Shown one piece after another: positions 42,807 through 56,124 of a DNA stretch of 64,000 nucleotides. Position numbers and translations under genes: made by a program. Every line of letters starts with the position of its first letter. Positions within the stretch are counted from its first letter, which is position 1. Under the pieces are notes generated by a model. It worked only from the letters and a program-made list of their open reading frames with translations, was not told where the DNA came from and ran no database searches. This DNA comes from Umbilicaria muhlenbergii (taxonomy: Eukaryota > Ascomycota > Lecanoromycetes > Umbilicariales > Umbilicariaceae), in the NCBI GenBank assembly GCA_000611775.1, contig KK106981.1, forward strand, positions 9,699,183 to 9,763,182. Direction: 5' to 3'.

Positions 42807-44360
42807 GCTGGAGAGTAGCAAACTACTTTTCACACTTGGAAAAGGAACGTATAAATTAGAGATTAATCGTAGACATTCCTATATCAAGAAGCTCATCGTC
42901 GCGGCTCTTTCTTTTTCTTTGACGGACCCGGAAACGGGAATGTATAGCGAAAACAAAGGATCCAACGTAAAGAATGTAGGACAAAAAACAGCTGGAATAA
43001 AATGATGAAAGCGTCGGCTGTTCACTCCTGGAATGAAGTGAAGATATATACAGAAGTAGAATTTAAAGTAGATTGGAACAGTAGGAAGGCGCGACGCAAG
43101 CTCAAGCAAAGGGAAACTACGCCGACACCGACGTAAATTCCATACGGGTGCGGCCGGTCGAGACGTCTGAACTTTGTCGTTTTGGTGGAGCCGCAAGTGG
43201 AGAATTTAGCGATAAAAATCGAACAATGAAGTGGCACCATGCTGAGCAAGCCATGCATGCCATGGTAGCGATGGAAAAGCTCTGAAGCCTCAAGAAAGAT
43301 GGCGCAAGAGCGTCTCCTGCGCTAGGGAAGCTTATCATAGTGGTAGGCTCCTGGCTTGCTATGATTATTGCATGTTTGATATGGTAAGGTTTGGATGGTT
43401 GGCAAGGAAGTCATCCTCACCGCTGTACGAGGTAGACTACATGTTGAAGTTTTCTCCAAATCAGCGCCAACGCCTTAGAAAAACAGTGGAGCCCATAGTG
43501 GATGCTGAAGCTGGGTTCGAGTTCGTCTCTTCTTCGTTCCTGCACGAGTGGCTTATTGATAAGGCTAAGGTATGCCCAGCATTCCGAAAAGTACATTGAA
43601 AACCAAGATCGGATGTTTGATGCATCAGAAATCGGTCAGGTAGTCTACCCGTGAACAGCGTGGCGTCGTGGTTTTGCCAAGGGAGTCGCTGAAAGCTTGA
43701 TAACGGCGTGCTATTTCCATCAATGGATTCTGCATCCTGAAATCTGTTGGGATTTCTCTCATGTGATAGTACAGCGACTCCCACAGTTCATGTACACCTG
43801 AAGGTATGAAGTAAGAGTCCTTGCCTCGCTTGGTGTTGTCTGCTTTTCATGATATGGTTGTTGTATAGTATTACAAGACAGCTACCTCGCACTGGCCGTG
43901 ATTGCCTTTTGCCTGGTTTTGGCTTGAGTGATACTATGAATAAGTTTCCCGTTGAGAATTCAGATTTTCTCTTGGGTCCCTAAGGGTCCTTTTGAGTCAT
44001 GTAGGATTAATATATAGCCGACCCGTGTAGGGCTAAAGTATTCCCGTGCGGGTGTTATGCCACGTGTATGCCACGTGTATGCCTCCCGAGCCTGAGGAGG
44101 CCAAACACATCAGAATGCATGCTCAAGGGACGGTACAATTCATTGAAATGAACTAAGACTGATATCTACATTAGTAAAGTTGAACATCAACACCTAAAAG
44201 CCTACGGAATTTGATCCGGGTGAGTATCAAACGCTGATAACCATTCATCAACTTGCAGGCACTGCTCACCCTTTTCGATAAGTTTGTGTATTTTGTAACG
44301 ACCGTTGAAGACTACGTCAAGCGCTACCTTATCCATATCTCCCTCCTCGCATATCATATC
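42807..44360. other. Intergenic region with paired CACGTG sites
   Basis: About 1.55 kb between the Prm10-like gene start and the MFS gene 3' end. Short frames only; one spans 43372-43599 but has no recognised features. The paired E-boxes near 44061-44077 are listed separately. Confidence 0.55.
44061..44077. promoter_or_regulatory. Two CACGTG E-boxes in an 11-bp tandem repeat
   Basis: CACGTG occurs at 44061-44066 and again at 44072-44077 within two copies of the unit CACGTGTATGC. CACGTG is the core site of bHLH regulators such as Cbf1. It lies about 1.25 kb upstream of the Prm10-like start and just beyond the MFS gene end, so a regulatory role is only possible. Confidence 0.35.
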
Positions 44361-46228
44361 TCAACCGGTTTTAAAGTGCATCGGACCAGCCCAAAGACGC
44401 AGCCTCTTACCCCAGATCTGGAGTGCAATAACTAAAAAGAATACCGCCGCCTGAACGCCAGCCTGTGTACCAAAGCACTTCCGTGGGCCCTGAGATGCCG
44501 CCCACTCGATATTGAAATAGCTCACGATCTGTGCGCTTGTCAGCTACTGCCCTAGGACCAACTAGCCAATAACCTTGAAAAGAAGATGGAGTAACCCACA
44601 AATCCCCCCGTCGTCCTCGAAAAGTTGATCCACGCCGCCACCTCCCCACTCCCCTCCGGATATGCATCCAAGTTATATGCATTGACGCCCACACTGCACA
44701 ACATGATGCCAAAGCTGAACAGTCCCAAGCCAACGCCCGGGACCCAATATGACCAGTGCTTCTCGAGCCCGAAGCCTATCAAGACCAAGCCGGTGATGAG
44801 GAAGGGTTCGGCGACCCAGATAACTTGGAGGCGAGCTTCAGGCTCGAGGCGTCCGTGATTGCGGCGCATGGATGCCTGGGCGAGAGCATCGTGGATCCAG
44901 TGGCCAGCGATTTCACCCAAGATAGTGGAGACTATGGGGATGAAGTAGAAATAACCTTAGTGATAAGTGTTAGCAATGACATGATCCGGTTCCAGGGGTC
45001 TCAGAAGCCGGAGGAGAAGAGGCTACTGACCAATCCCATTCGTAGAGAAACCATATGAATTGACAAGGAACTGGGACAGCGTAGTATTGATCCCCACAGC
45101 CCAGCAGAACGTCAAGAGGTAATATACATTTGTTATAAGAATCACCGGCTTCACTATGGCAGTCACGGGACGCATCATTGCCTGGAAAAATGTGTTGCTG
45201 GGCTGCTTGGTCCTCCTTTGCGCAATGCCGACGAGACGCTCCCAGCGAGCGCCACGCTGTGGCCGCTCGTCGGTGGGGATGCTTCGATCATAGTAGGTTT
45301 CTTCGACAAACAGCACAACCAGTACGAAGCACACGGTGGTCTCAATGGTGTATAGAATGAAAGGCCAGTACCAGGCCAGCTTGGAGATCATGAAGGCGGC
45401 GAAAAGAGGACCGATGAATGGGGAGATGATGACCGATGATTGCCATAGGTTGATCTTTCGCCTGCGTGATATACACTCAGAGCCGGCTACAGGCGGACAT
45501 TCGGGTGGACTCACACATGTTCGTGAACGAAGAACATGTCTCTAATGAACATGAGACCGCCCTAAGAACACTGTCAGAATGTGTATAGAAGGATGAGATT
45601 CCAAAGGGTTCCTCGTACCCCTTGCGCAACAGTAGAAAAGAAGCCATTAAGGATCCGTGAGGTCATATAGCCCTTAAAACCTCGTGCTCCCGCATCACCC
45701 GCCGCCGTAGCAACAGCCACGAGCATCCACCAGAAGAGCACAGGCAAGCGTCCAAAATACGCCGAAAGTCCCACGGCGATGGGTCCTCCAGCGCCGACCA
45801 TGAATTGATTCCCCGTCGAAGCATGAGTAAGCGTAGCCACAGAAACGTTGAAAGCACTAAGTCATGCCCGTCAGTGACTTGTATGCGCTCGAGCAGGCCC
45901 CGATGTAGTGTGGGTACTTTGATTGCTTCAGCAATACCACATTTCCCGTCACACTGCCATAATCCGGAAGGAAAGCGCATGCGGAGATGATGAACAGGAT
46001 GAGATGCTTCTTGAACTGGCTCCAGTTGAGCGGATCGTAAGGATCGCTGCTGGGCTGGGGAATGAGGATAGTGTGTCCATCTGCGGCGAGCTTGAGATTC
46101 CCTGCGTTCCCGAGAGCATCGGCGTCGAGGGCATAGCCGTACTTTTCGGTATCCAGGTCGGTGTTTTCTTCAACAACTCCCACCGCTGGGGAGGGTAGCA
46201 CCTTCTCGGGGTCGCTTTGACCGCTCAT
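44361..46228 (-). CDS. MFS drug:H+ antiporter-type transporter (DHA1)
   Basis: Six exons (45918-46228, 45619-45856, 45515-45561, 45031-45461, 44600-44955, 44361-44528) encode 516 residues; introns are 53-75 nt. Key joins are LLKQS-NAFNVSVATL, TVAQG-GGLMFIRDMFFVHE, HEHV-RKINLWQSS, NGIG-YFYFIPIV and TTGGF-IVSYFNIEWA. Family landmarks are NWSQFKKHLILF before helix 1, DYGSVTGN, the GRLPVLFW motif of the helix 2-3 loop, and FFVHEHVRKINLW, all typical of fungal DHA1 carriers near the Flr1/polyamine group. About twelve helices fit. It would export small molecules or drugs at the plasma membrane; the substrate is unknown. The gene reads intact with normal length for the family. Confidence 0.88.
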
Positions 46229-46870
46229 TATGATCGCAGGTTGTTTCCTACGTGAAGAGGGTCTTGCTCTCTTTCATATAGACAGTTGTTCTGCGGCACA
46301 GACTGGACATGCATGGATTCTAGATTATTGCATTGCGCCCGTTTCTGCGGAGTGTCTGCCCTAGCTGGAATCGGTGGTCCCTCCGCCATGCTGCTGCAGA
46401 TCCTGATCCTTCTCCGCAGAGACGCCTGCTGTGCGACCATACACATCGTGAGTATAAGCAGAATTTCAACCACCACGATTTTGTCCCAGTAACCGCAAGA
46501 CCAACGAGGAATGACAGTGAACTCAAGAATCTGCGATGACTCTTCCAACGGAAACAGTCCACTTTCAAAAACTAATGACATCAGTAGAGTAAAAGTAGGG
46601 AAGATATGCCAATGTAAGCCGGTCAGCATGGGCGTAACATGTTCCATGCGGCGAGGCATCGCGGGGGATGCAGGTCGCTGCATGGCCCCACATTTCCGTC
46701 CCACCGACCCTACCTGACGGGACGGGACGTATACGCAAAAAACGCTTCACGCCTCAAGCTCCAAGTCATACGGCATACGGCCTGCGAACTTTCGCCCACT
46801 CAGTCATCCTCAACGCCCTAGAGGTAGAAGATGTGGATGTAGCTTCGCTATAATTATAATTATACAAAGT
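46229..46870. other. Intergenic region
   Basis: The promoter of the MFS gene and the 3' flank of the glutamate-cysteine ligase gene. No gene was recognised. Confidence 0.65.
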
Positions 46871-49209
46871 TCAAACACGGGCCCTACCATTTGACCGCGC
46901 CGACCTTCCAACGTGGAACATCTCTTCTCCCACGCCGTTCTTGCCCTCGTTTTGGGTGATATCCCCAACCGCCTTGACGAGATCGTAGCATATGCCCTGA
47001 CTAACCACACTATCCTGCTGGTAATCCGCGTGGTCTCTGACAAAGTGTCGTATCCATTTCGCGCCCGTCCATAACTGTCCTGAGGCACGCTTTTGTATGA
47101 GATCCAGGTAGCGGGCAAGCTCGCATCGTGTCTCTACATCTACATTGACCGAGTTGAGATAGCTCTCCACTAATGGAATTAAGCCGGGGAAGCCGTCAGC
47201 TTGCCCATTAATAATCTCATCGATGGTCATCAAAGCATATTCATCTTCTACCCGCCCAACGGGTGTTGGTGGCCGACTTGCTTGAGCCGGTGTGGTAGAT
47301 CCAGACGTCCCGTTGACCCCGTTGGATTTGATAGGTCGTGAAGGGAAGGGGTCTTTGCGAAAATAGAATCTCTGGTCGAGGATGGCATCACGAGCGTGTG
47401 CCGTTTCCATATTCTCGGTGGTCCTGACAATGGGGATGTAGAAGTTGAGGTCGAAACTCAAGATGGCTCGGGTGATAAGAACGATGAATATAGCAAAGGC
47501 AGCGTTTTCGAAGTCCGTAACCTGGATCTCCATAGATCTGAACTCCACCCGCCACCCGGTGTCCTTATCGTGCGGAGGTGGTTTGAATCGCATGTGCTGC
47601 CAATTCGTTGATTGTAGGTTCTCGAAGTGGTCCGTTCTATTCAGATCGAGTTCTTTCAAATCTTCAGCGAAGATAACAAGAGGATCGCGAATGAAGAGGT
47701 GGGCAAAATGCGTTGCGAGTAAATCATCCATGCCTCCATCCATGAGACGTTGTTTCAAGTCTTGATCGACGACTAAACCAGGATCCATATATTCTTTACG
47801 TAAGCGTAGATCTTGCGAGATGTAAGTGGAATTGGAAGCGTATCTAGATTTGGGAATCCGCCATCGATCATTCTTAAGGGGCTAGTTCTCGTTAGCAGGG
47901 TATAAACACTGTCCACACATACAATAGTCACCTTTTCACCAAGCTCCTCCGGTGTCCGGTCATCTACTGCTTTACTGATTTGATCCCATCGTACATCTGT
48001 GTCCGCCAGGAAGCCTTTGTATATTGGCGTCGCAGCAGTCAATGCTAGCATTATCGGTCCTAGCGGACTGAGCTGATCGTACAGACGACGACCTTCCGTG
48101 ATGTTCTTTGCTTGGAAGGTAATTTGAAGGCAACAGCTGCCCATACCGAAGGCCATGGCATCCATATAAATATGGTCGTCTTTTGCTGCGCCGTTTCTCA
48201 CGTCGTCATCCTCCGGCCATTTGTGGAGATCATAATCCACAGTGGGGTCTTTAAATGGTACAGGTGTACGCTTGTCCTTAAATACGGGTACGTTGATTTC
48301 CACTTTGCGACCTCGCCGTGACCTGATGTTAGCAGCAAGCGTCGGAAACCGTATATGCGGATTCGCAATCTCGTCCGGCAGAAATTGGGACCGTAATTTA
48401 TCGCCAGATGGAGGGAAGTCGGGAATAAGGGAGTGATCTTTGGCACCCAAACGAGGGAATGTAGTGAGCGTTATAGGGTATTCGTTGGGCTCCATATGAT
48501 CCTTGGCAATTGCTCTCCTTGACTGCTTGTCAGCTATGCTCATCCCGAAACCGAGGGTGAGATTAACCAACCGCCATTTCATGTTTGGTTCAACGTCCAG
48601 CAAGTCCTTGAATCCAATACCCCATGGCTTGCCCGGAGTCGCTTCGAGCATGAACCGGCCGAATTCAGGATGAAATACAGGGAGTGTATCACCCTTCCTG
48701 GAAAATATCAGCTCCTCTTGTCACCAAGTTGCTTAGTATCCCCCACTTTGCGACTACCTGTAAATCAGGTACGCACCCCCCCTGTTTGCACAGATCTTCG
48801 TCCTTAGCCAACGCCTCGAGGATATCAGCCTGCCGCAACGAAAGGTTGACCCTCCTATGCTTGTCGTCGTATGCAACCACGAGATATTCGATCTAGTCAA
48901 AGATTGATCTGAGATTCTACCGCTGAACTACGTATGGATATCGTACCTCGTCACCCCATAGCAATACATCTCTTTCCTTGCCCTTTGCGCGACGCCAGAT
49001 TGCGAGAAGTTGCTGGAAAGTATGTGAGTCACCGCAGACAAACACGCTCGTTGTGCACATAGCCGCACCTCGATTCCCCATTGCCTAACATGATCGGCGT
49101 TCTGCTTAGCTTCTGGCCAGGCCAAGGGAGTGCCTACGGCCCTGAATCGCAGTATTGTCAGCTGCCTGTAGCGCGTTCAAGTAGGTAGGATGTCGCACAA
49201 GAGACCCAT
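46871..49209 (-). CDS. GSH1: Glutamate-cysteine ligase (gamma-glutamylcysteine synthetase)
   Basis: Seven exons (49199-49209, 49069-49141, 48947-49012, 48758-48892, 48572-48693, 47932-48517, 46871-47881) encode 667 residues. The first exon carries only ATG GGT CTC TT and is completed after a 57-nt intron: MGLL-AVGTPLAWPEAK. Later joins read GIE-QLLAIWRRAKG, LLWGDE-IEYLVVAY, NMKWR-RAIAKDHM and EELGEK-PLKNDRWRIP. Strongly conserved blocks are FMLEATPGKPWG, NEYPITLTTFPRLG, NPHIRFPTLAANIRSRRG and MDAMAFGMGSCCLQITFQ. It makes gamma-glutamylcysteine from glutamate, cysteine and ATP, the rate-limiting step of glutathione synthesis in the cytosol. Length fits fungal Gcs1/Gsh1. The acceptor at 48694 (ggaag) is the weakest splice site; using the cag four bases earlier would create an early stop. 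Confidence 0.93.
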
Positions 49210-50344
49210 GATATGCCTCAAGATGCCTGAGGGCCTTCTAGCGCTCAATGGTTCTTCTTTGACTACCAGTGGGTGGGCCTGAGAATCGTTGGTTCTGTTG
49301 CTTGTGCGATTGTCCTTCAAGCGATTCCCAATAACGAGCCTCACCGAATAGGGTGTAGGCACGAAATGTCGAGCGAGGAATAGAGGTCTGGAAGATACGA
49401 GGCTGGGATCGTCTAAATATCCGTCTCGGTCGTCACTAACTTGGCCACGGAACCTACGTAGGTAGACTCCTAGCTTCTAGCAAGGTCGGAGTTATCAGGT
49501 TATTTCCAATGGCAGTCTCCGCCTCTCACTCTTCCATATCCAAGAATGAACTCGCGGTGAGTCCCATCTGGTAATGGAGAAGACAGTCCAAAGGGTAGAA
49601 GCCAGCATCGCGACGGGATGCGTGGAAGAAAAGCGTTATTATTAATAATGTAAAGTTTCATCGTACGACGAGCATTCTTAGCTCCCGTCATCAGCCTACG
49701 GAACCATAGTCGGACCGAACTTGGCCCGTGCAGTAAGCACCGGCCTGAGGGCCAGGGACAAAATATGTGGCAGACTCTCAAAACTACGCGAATAATGGAT
49801 GAGCTGAACTGCAACAGCTACAGTACTGCACGAAGATCCTTTGAACATGTTTTGAACATGTTACAACTTCACAGATAGTAGTTTAGTATATAATCTATGT
49901 TGGTTCAAAGTTGTAGAATATCAGAGTCATTCGTCGTTGTTTGATTGCTGTTGCGCGTATGTACCTATTTCAAGGTTCTTTGGGGTGAGTGTGCCACTTC
50001 TTTTGTCCTCGGCCCTCAGCCCGTGCTGCCCTATGAATGAAGCGAACACGGGCAAGGCAAGGCAGCCAGGCACGTGCCAGGCACGGCTCAAAGGATACAT
50101 ACCATGCAATGAGGAACAGCATGTTCTCTTAATGTCGACATTAGGTATAGGGTATGGTGTTGACCATCCACTTAAGTCCACAGACGCATGGGACACCGTC
50201 ACATTTGGGAATCTGACTTTTCCGGTGCGAACTCCGTACTTTCGCGCTTCATCAGGTCCACACTACACTAGATACGCCAGTCATCACGCAATATTTCTAT
50301 CAAGATTTCTATCAACAAAACACACCCGTTAGCTTCCACGTAGT
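49210..50344. other. Intergenic region with palindromic pair
   Basis: The promoter of the glutamate-cysteine ligase gene lies on the left and the Nup188-like 3' end on the right. No gene was recognised. AT-rich at 49840-49930. Confidence 0.6.
49844..49862. promoter_or_regulatory. Two AACATGTT palindromes with 11-bp period
   Basis: AACATGTT occurs at 49844-49851 and 49855-49862, separated by three bases, in a repeated TTGAACATGTT unit. A perfect 8-bp palindrome repeated one helical turn apart is a plausible dimeric regulator site, about 635 bp upstream of the glutamate-cysteine ligase start. No factor can be named. Confidence 0.3.
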
Positions 50345-53300
50345 CTACTCCGCTCCACCACCTAGGCACGTAGCGACTGCCCCTAACTCCCCAACCACTT
50401 TCTCCTCCAGCCTCGTCTCACACTCGCTGCCTGCCTCCACAGCTTTCATCCTCGACCACGCCACCTCCTTCTCACTACTCGGCACAATCCTCTCGCGCAA
50501 CATGTTCCTCCGCTGCAACCAACTCTCTACATCTTCCCTCACCTGCACCCTGTCCCAATTTATCTCGGCAATATCGCTCGACACAACGCCTGCACTCGCA
50601 CCCGCGGCGCGGAATGTGTCCAGTATCGCTGCTATGAGGGCGAGCGATTGTGCTTCGGATGTCATGCTAAGGGTGATGTAGCCAGCTCTTGCATCCGCTG
50701 CCCGTGTGGGTTTACTGTCGAAGGCGGCAGAAGCTCGAGTTAGCTGTGCGGGGAACTGGTTCAGGAATGCTGCCACTTCTGACGCCATGGGTGCGCCTAC
50801 GGCAGCAAGGAGATTGAGACACAGAGGAAGGATACCGCGCGCCCATATACCGAACATACGCGGGGGCAAATCGAAGGGACCGCTGCCTTTAGGGCGGCGG
50901 AAGTAATTCATGACGTTTGCCGACGACAGCCGCGTTAGTATGCCTTCGACGGCAAGGTGTTCCGCAAGGACGGAAATGGAAGAGAGCTCTAGAAGGAAAA
51001 GTATGCTGATTTCACCATAGATGGGATCTTGATCTATGGTGAGTTGGTCGGACCAAGAAAAGAGAGTACTGGCATAGCGGGCGACCTTGTTATCAGCGAA
51101 GTCAGAGAGGATTTGAGAAGTATGCCTGTCGACACCGGGTATGCCCAGGCAAGTGCGCAGTATTGCAGTAAGGAGGGAGAAGTCGGCGGAGAACGCCTTC
51201 AATGGGTCGTCGTGGAGATTGGTGATTAGAGAGCGAAAGCCTTGGGCAACAATTACCCGGAGAACTTCTAGAACTATTTGTATACTTTCTGAAGAAGATG
51301 TAATAGAGGGTGTCGACAGATCTGGGGTCGAGCGTGAAGCATGAGCCTGAAGGGCGAGGAATAGTATCTTGAGATGTATGCGGTAATATTCGGTATTTTC
51401 TCCTGCCAAGGCAAGTTCAAGATTCGTGCTCTGACTGTGTACGGTATTCCACGCAATGGGTAGTATGTCTTTTACTTCTGGGTCTAGAGGTTTGGACTCC
51501 ATTAGTCGCTGTAGAAGGGTAAAAGCCAGCTCTGCGCGGGATTGGCGAATTCGCTCAAAGATAGCTTCTGGTAAATTGGACTCCGCGTTAGACTGAAGGC
51601 AGTGCCTGGCAGTGGAGACCATAATCTTCTGAAAAGCGCCCTCCGATGCCAAGGCGGCGCTTAATTCGATTGCTAGGGTCTTCCAACTATGAAAAAGATG
51701 CTGTACGCCGAATTAGTCAGGTCTACATGAAAGATCGATCTTAGATGGCTCACCACTTGAGAGTCCAGGCTTGAGAGATCGATATTAGCCCTGGCAAACT
51801 CTTCCGCAAAACCACGGCTCTTTCTACCTGCCCAAGCAACGTCGAAAGCTAACACCTTGCCTGCTATGCTAAGATTGTAATAGTACGACCTTCCATAGCG
51901 AGGCCGCCGAACCGTAGTACGCTTGAACCCCGAAAGTGTGCAGCCAGGGAATTTAGACTCGAGATTCTTGCGCAGATTACTGTGCAGCGACTTATTATAG
52001 CTAGGTGCAGTTATTGCATGTTGTATGAAGTAACCTAGACCGGGTAAAAGTGTTTTTGCGGGTGAATCATCTCCCTTCTGCCGGGAATGATGGATGCTCA
52101 TCGCCAGAATATCCGCGATGAAAGAAGCCATTCGAATACGGTTGTAGTCATTATGCGGCATTCTTAATCCAACGAACTCCGAAACCGTAGTCAAAAAATC
52201 GGGGTAATCCTGCAGGTTAGTCATGATCCAAGGCCAGAAGTTTGCAGCCAGGACAAGAAACTCAAGCATGGCTAAAGCTCTTTCTGCTTGCAATCTTTGG
52301 ATCTCTATTAAGGCATCCATAGCGATAAACAGGATCGGTTTAGCTCGTCGAGAGATTGCAACGGTCGCTTTCTCCTTGTTCTTGAGTGAATCTCGTGGGG
52401 TGTCGCCGGTCAGCAGGAAGATCGCGAGCCACTGCTGACGGTTGCTGACCGCAGCAGCAAGTAGTCTCCAGATTCCAATGGCTAGGTTGTCGTTACCAAG
52501 AGGCTGATCCAGGATGGAAAGTACCTCCAGGAAATTTCTAGCTGTGCCCGGACCCAAATGACCTAGTAGCGAGGGAGGCTGTGTTAGAGATGTTGCAGCA
52601 CTTCGGACGAGAGCTTCGAACAACTCAATAACTACTAATTTGTAGTTTTCATGGGAGACGTAGGCTTTTGCAAGTAGAGGGGCGGCTTTGAACATCTGCT
52701 CCTCCAACCGCGCAGGCGGCTGATTGAGGAACTTATTGATTTGGACCAAAGTAGTGGCCAACTCCACAGCCGCAATGACTTGAGCGGTTCGATAGTGCAA
52801 GCCTCGTGTGGATAAAGTAGTGTTTGGAGTCGCCGCGGCTTCGAGGAGGATGTGAAGTAGCGGGAGAATGGGCAAGTCGCTCGAAGAACTAGACAGGAAA
52901 GTTTGAAGAAGACATTCAGCTGAGGGGGCTAGATTACCCGTGAGCTTCTGGGCAATATCTGGGGTATCATCAACATCGTAACAGTAACAAAGAACATTTC
53001 GGAATGCTGTGCAGATCCTCGTATTGATCTCCAAACGTTCCTCCTGAAGAGTAAAGCGCCAATTCGGCGTGCTTTCAAAAACATCTATCATTGTTCGTTC
53101 AAGGCTGAGGAGGACCTTCTTCGTAGCGTTGTCCGACACGCCTTTTCCAGTGAAATCCGTGGACGCAAAACGCGTGACAGCTCCTGGTGGACTTCTGCGA
53201 GCGATTGAATGTGCAACAGCATCCTCGATAAGTGCTTCGAAGAGCCGGATGCACCCCAACAAAAAGTCGTAGTGCCCAGTGACCATTTCCGTAGAGCTAA

Positions 53301-56124
53301 CGATGGCAATTAGCTTGCTCTCACTATCATTGATGCCCAATAGACCACTCCGTCCGAGAAAAGCCCAGACCCGACCGGGCATTACGAACAAAATTGCACG
53401 CATGAATTGAAGGCAATTTGCCAAGAGTTCAGTGGAGCCTTGATCCTCTGTGAGTTGCTGTGGCCTTTGCAATTCCTGTTCGAAGATCTCGAAGACGACG
53501 GACACGATATCTTGGTTTCGATCCAATCCGTCGCTAGCCCCTTCGAGAATCGTTCGTGCCGCCTCTTGATGAGTCCCTGATGGATTGCTGGTCGTACAGA
53601 TGGACATGAGCAGACATGACAATAGACCAATGATCGCTGTCATTATGTCTTTTGAGACCAAAGAGCCTTGCGCGTACTCAAGCAGCTCATCACCAATTAA
53701 AGCTGACTGTAATAATTTGCCAATGTAGGTCAAGCCCGAATAGTCATGCTGCCACATTACCACCAAAGGTTTCTTTTCAGACAACACCCGGCCTTTTGTA
53801 CCTCTTGGCAGCTGGAATCCATCTGAGGATCCGTCATAATTCGTCAGGGCAAGCCGATTCTGGCCTTCAAGCAGTGCACGATTCGATCGAGGATCCCTTG
53901 GCTGCTGGAAGAGACCGAGGCTGCTGCTGAGCTTAATGTGATTTGCGTCCTCCTCTTCCTGTACAAGTTCGTAGGCGTCGAAACCTGTCGGTAGCCTCTG
54001 TGTAAAACTTCCTAGATGGCTTAAGATCTCACCGATCGTCGATGGCGTCTCGCCTTCACGACCTTCGTGCGACGCTAGCGCTCGGCAAAGTTGGAGAAAT
54101 GGTAGAGGTTCGTATGGAAACCGAGATAAGGCGGTCTGGAAGAACTTCTGCATAAGCAGCTCGTCATTCAGGAATATGGTCGCTGGCTCGCAAACCCCAG
54201 TATACACGGTTTTTTCCACTGTATCGAAGTATCGCTCGCCCCCAGTTAATACTGCTAATGTAGCCAGTACGAGTTCCGGTATATAGTCCAACCACTCCGA
54301 AGTGGCCCTCAGTAGGTCAAGTAATATCGACCGCATCTCCAGCCCTGCTCCACCTTGATGGTCGGACCCAAAGGGAGTGCAGAAATCTATCGACAAGCTC
54401 GTGATCACATCAAAAACGCCACTTCCATCTACTGCACTCTTGGCCAAGTAAGTGATCGGGTCCTCGTCGAGGGAAGTATCCATGAGTCTATCGAGAATCT
54501 CTTCCAGAAGGCCGGATGGTTGAGACGTATCGCTACCTGTGGACGAACGCCGGCGTGGCGAGGGGCTGGAGGTGTTGCTTGCATAGGACGGCTCAGTACC
54601 GTTATTATCTGTCTCGGCTGCACCATATCGATCCGCTGCACGTTGCGACTGTCGAAGCTCTCTCAATTCTTTCGTTACCAGCGCATGATCCCTCAAAGTT
54701 TGCAGGATTATACTCCATGCGAGAACTGCAGGGCTGGCGGGACGGAGGCAAGCCTTCGCAGCCTCCATGAGAATATCATTGATCTCCACGATTGCACCCG
54801 GGTTGAGAAGATAGGAGGATTCGCCTGCGAAACTCGATGCTCCCACGGCTAGATTCGATGATTGCGATAATTCCTCCAGCGCGTGTGGGACATTCAGCAC
54901 CCCTATGGAGACTACCGCGACGAGAGATTGAACGACTAGAGGGTAAGCGCCACGCTGGCTCTCGAATGGCTAATGTTGGAGTCAGTACTAGCTTCCAGGC
55001 TCAGGGAGGAGAGCAGCTCACAAGCTCGAACTGATCCATAAAGCCATATCTGCTCACGAACCGGAACCAAGCAAGGACAACATCGGACCTTGTCAAGGGA
55101 TCAGACCCGCCTATTAGATCAATCATTATTTGCATAATATGAACCATCTCCAATATCTGATTAGTGCTCCATGCTTCCTCAACCTCCTCCCTAAGGCCTT
55201 CGTCTTTGTACCACCCACTGCCTCTTTCAAGGCTATCAAGCCTAGACTGCAAGGCAGCAACCGCGTCGATGAGGAAATGTTCGCCGGTTCCTTTTGCGGC
55301 TTCTTTGCCTTTTGCAGTTTCTCTCACATTCCATGCTGCCAGAATTGACTTCCCAACCTCTGCTACCCAGCCAAATTCTTCTGCAGAGCGGCCATTTGAA
55401 CCATTTTCCGAACGGGCTTCTTCTTCTGGCGCGTCTGCATGAAGTGCATGGAATACCAGGTATTCGTTGACCTTGAGAATGTAACGACGTTCAGACAAGT
55501 AGATCTCTAGTAGCCTGAGGTGACGAGGATCAGCGTCGTTGAAACGATCCATGCTTCTCTCTTGCAATGTACCAGATCCGGCCGCAAATGATGACTTTGG
55601 AGCAAGCAAAGACGTCTGCAAGGTGGTGCAACCAACGACATCCTGTATCGTAGACGTTTCTTCGTCCGAGAACCCTCGTAACAGTTGCACTGCTGGTCTG
55701 GTCTGCCATTCCAGAACCACGATCCGGAGCGCGGACACCTCATCAATGCAAGTCTCCCTGCTCAGCCATAAGGCGTCTTCTCGTATCTGCTTGACATCAT
55801 ATTGCCCGTACACTGGCAAGAGGTTGACGGCGGACGTTTTGGTTTCGAGGCTCGATTTTGTTTGAGGCGTTGGAGGTGGAAAAGGCGCAAGGGGTTTAGT
55901 TAGCAACGCGACAGTGTGGGCATCGGTGAGATGTTGCCTCAAGGACCTATTAGGAGACCCTTTGTCCAGACGAGAAAGCCCAGCGTATGTGGTCTTCCAA
56001 GACCTGTGACTCGATTAGCTCGTCCCCTTGGTAGACTCGCGTTTCGCACTTACAATAATTGGTGCCCACCAGCGAAGCATCGATCCAGTGGCGGAAAGTA
56101 AGCTGACTCGCCCATGGGTGCCAT
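50345..56124 (-). CDS. NUP188: Nucleoporin Nup188-like
   Basis: Four exons (56054-56124, 55022-56003, 51754-54969, 50345-51700) encode 1874 residues; introns are 50-53 nt. Joins are GGHQLL-SWKTTYAGLS, DQFEL-PFESQRGAYPL and DSQVV-HLFHSWKTLA. The short first exon begins MAPMGESAYFPPLDRCFAGG, matching the start of fungal Nup188, and the protein is an all-helical solenoid from end to end, with LLGHLGPGTARNFLEVLSIL and SNRQQWLAIFLLTG among the conserved-looking blocks. Nup188 is a scaffold nucleoporin of the inner ring of the nuclear pore, partnering Nic96; filamentous-fungal homologues are about 1800-1900 residues, as here. Nup192 is a related alternative, but the N-terminal motif and loop favour Nup188. 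Its start is 323 bp from the divergent TRP gene, so they share a promoter region. Confidence 0.85.
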
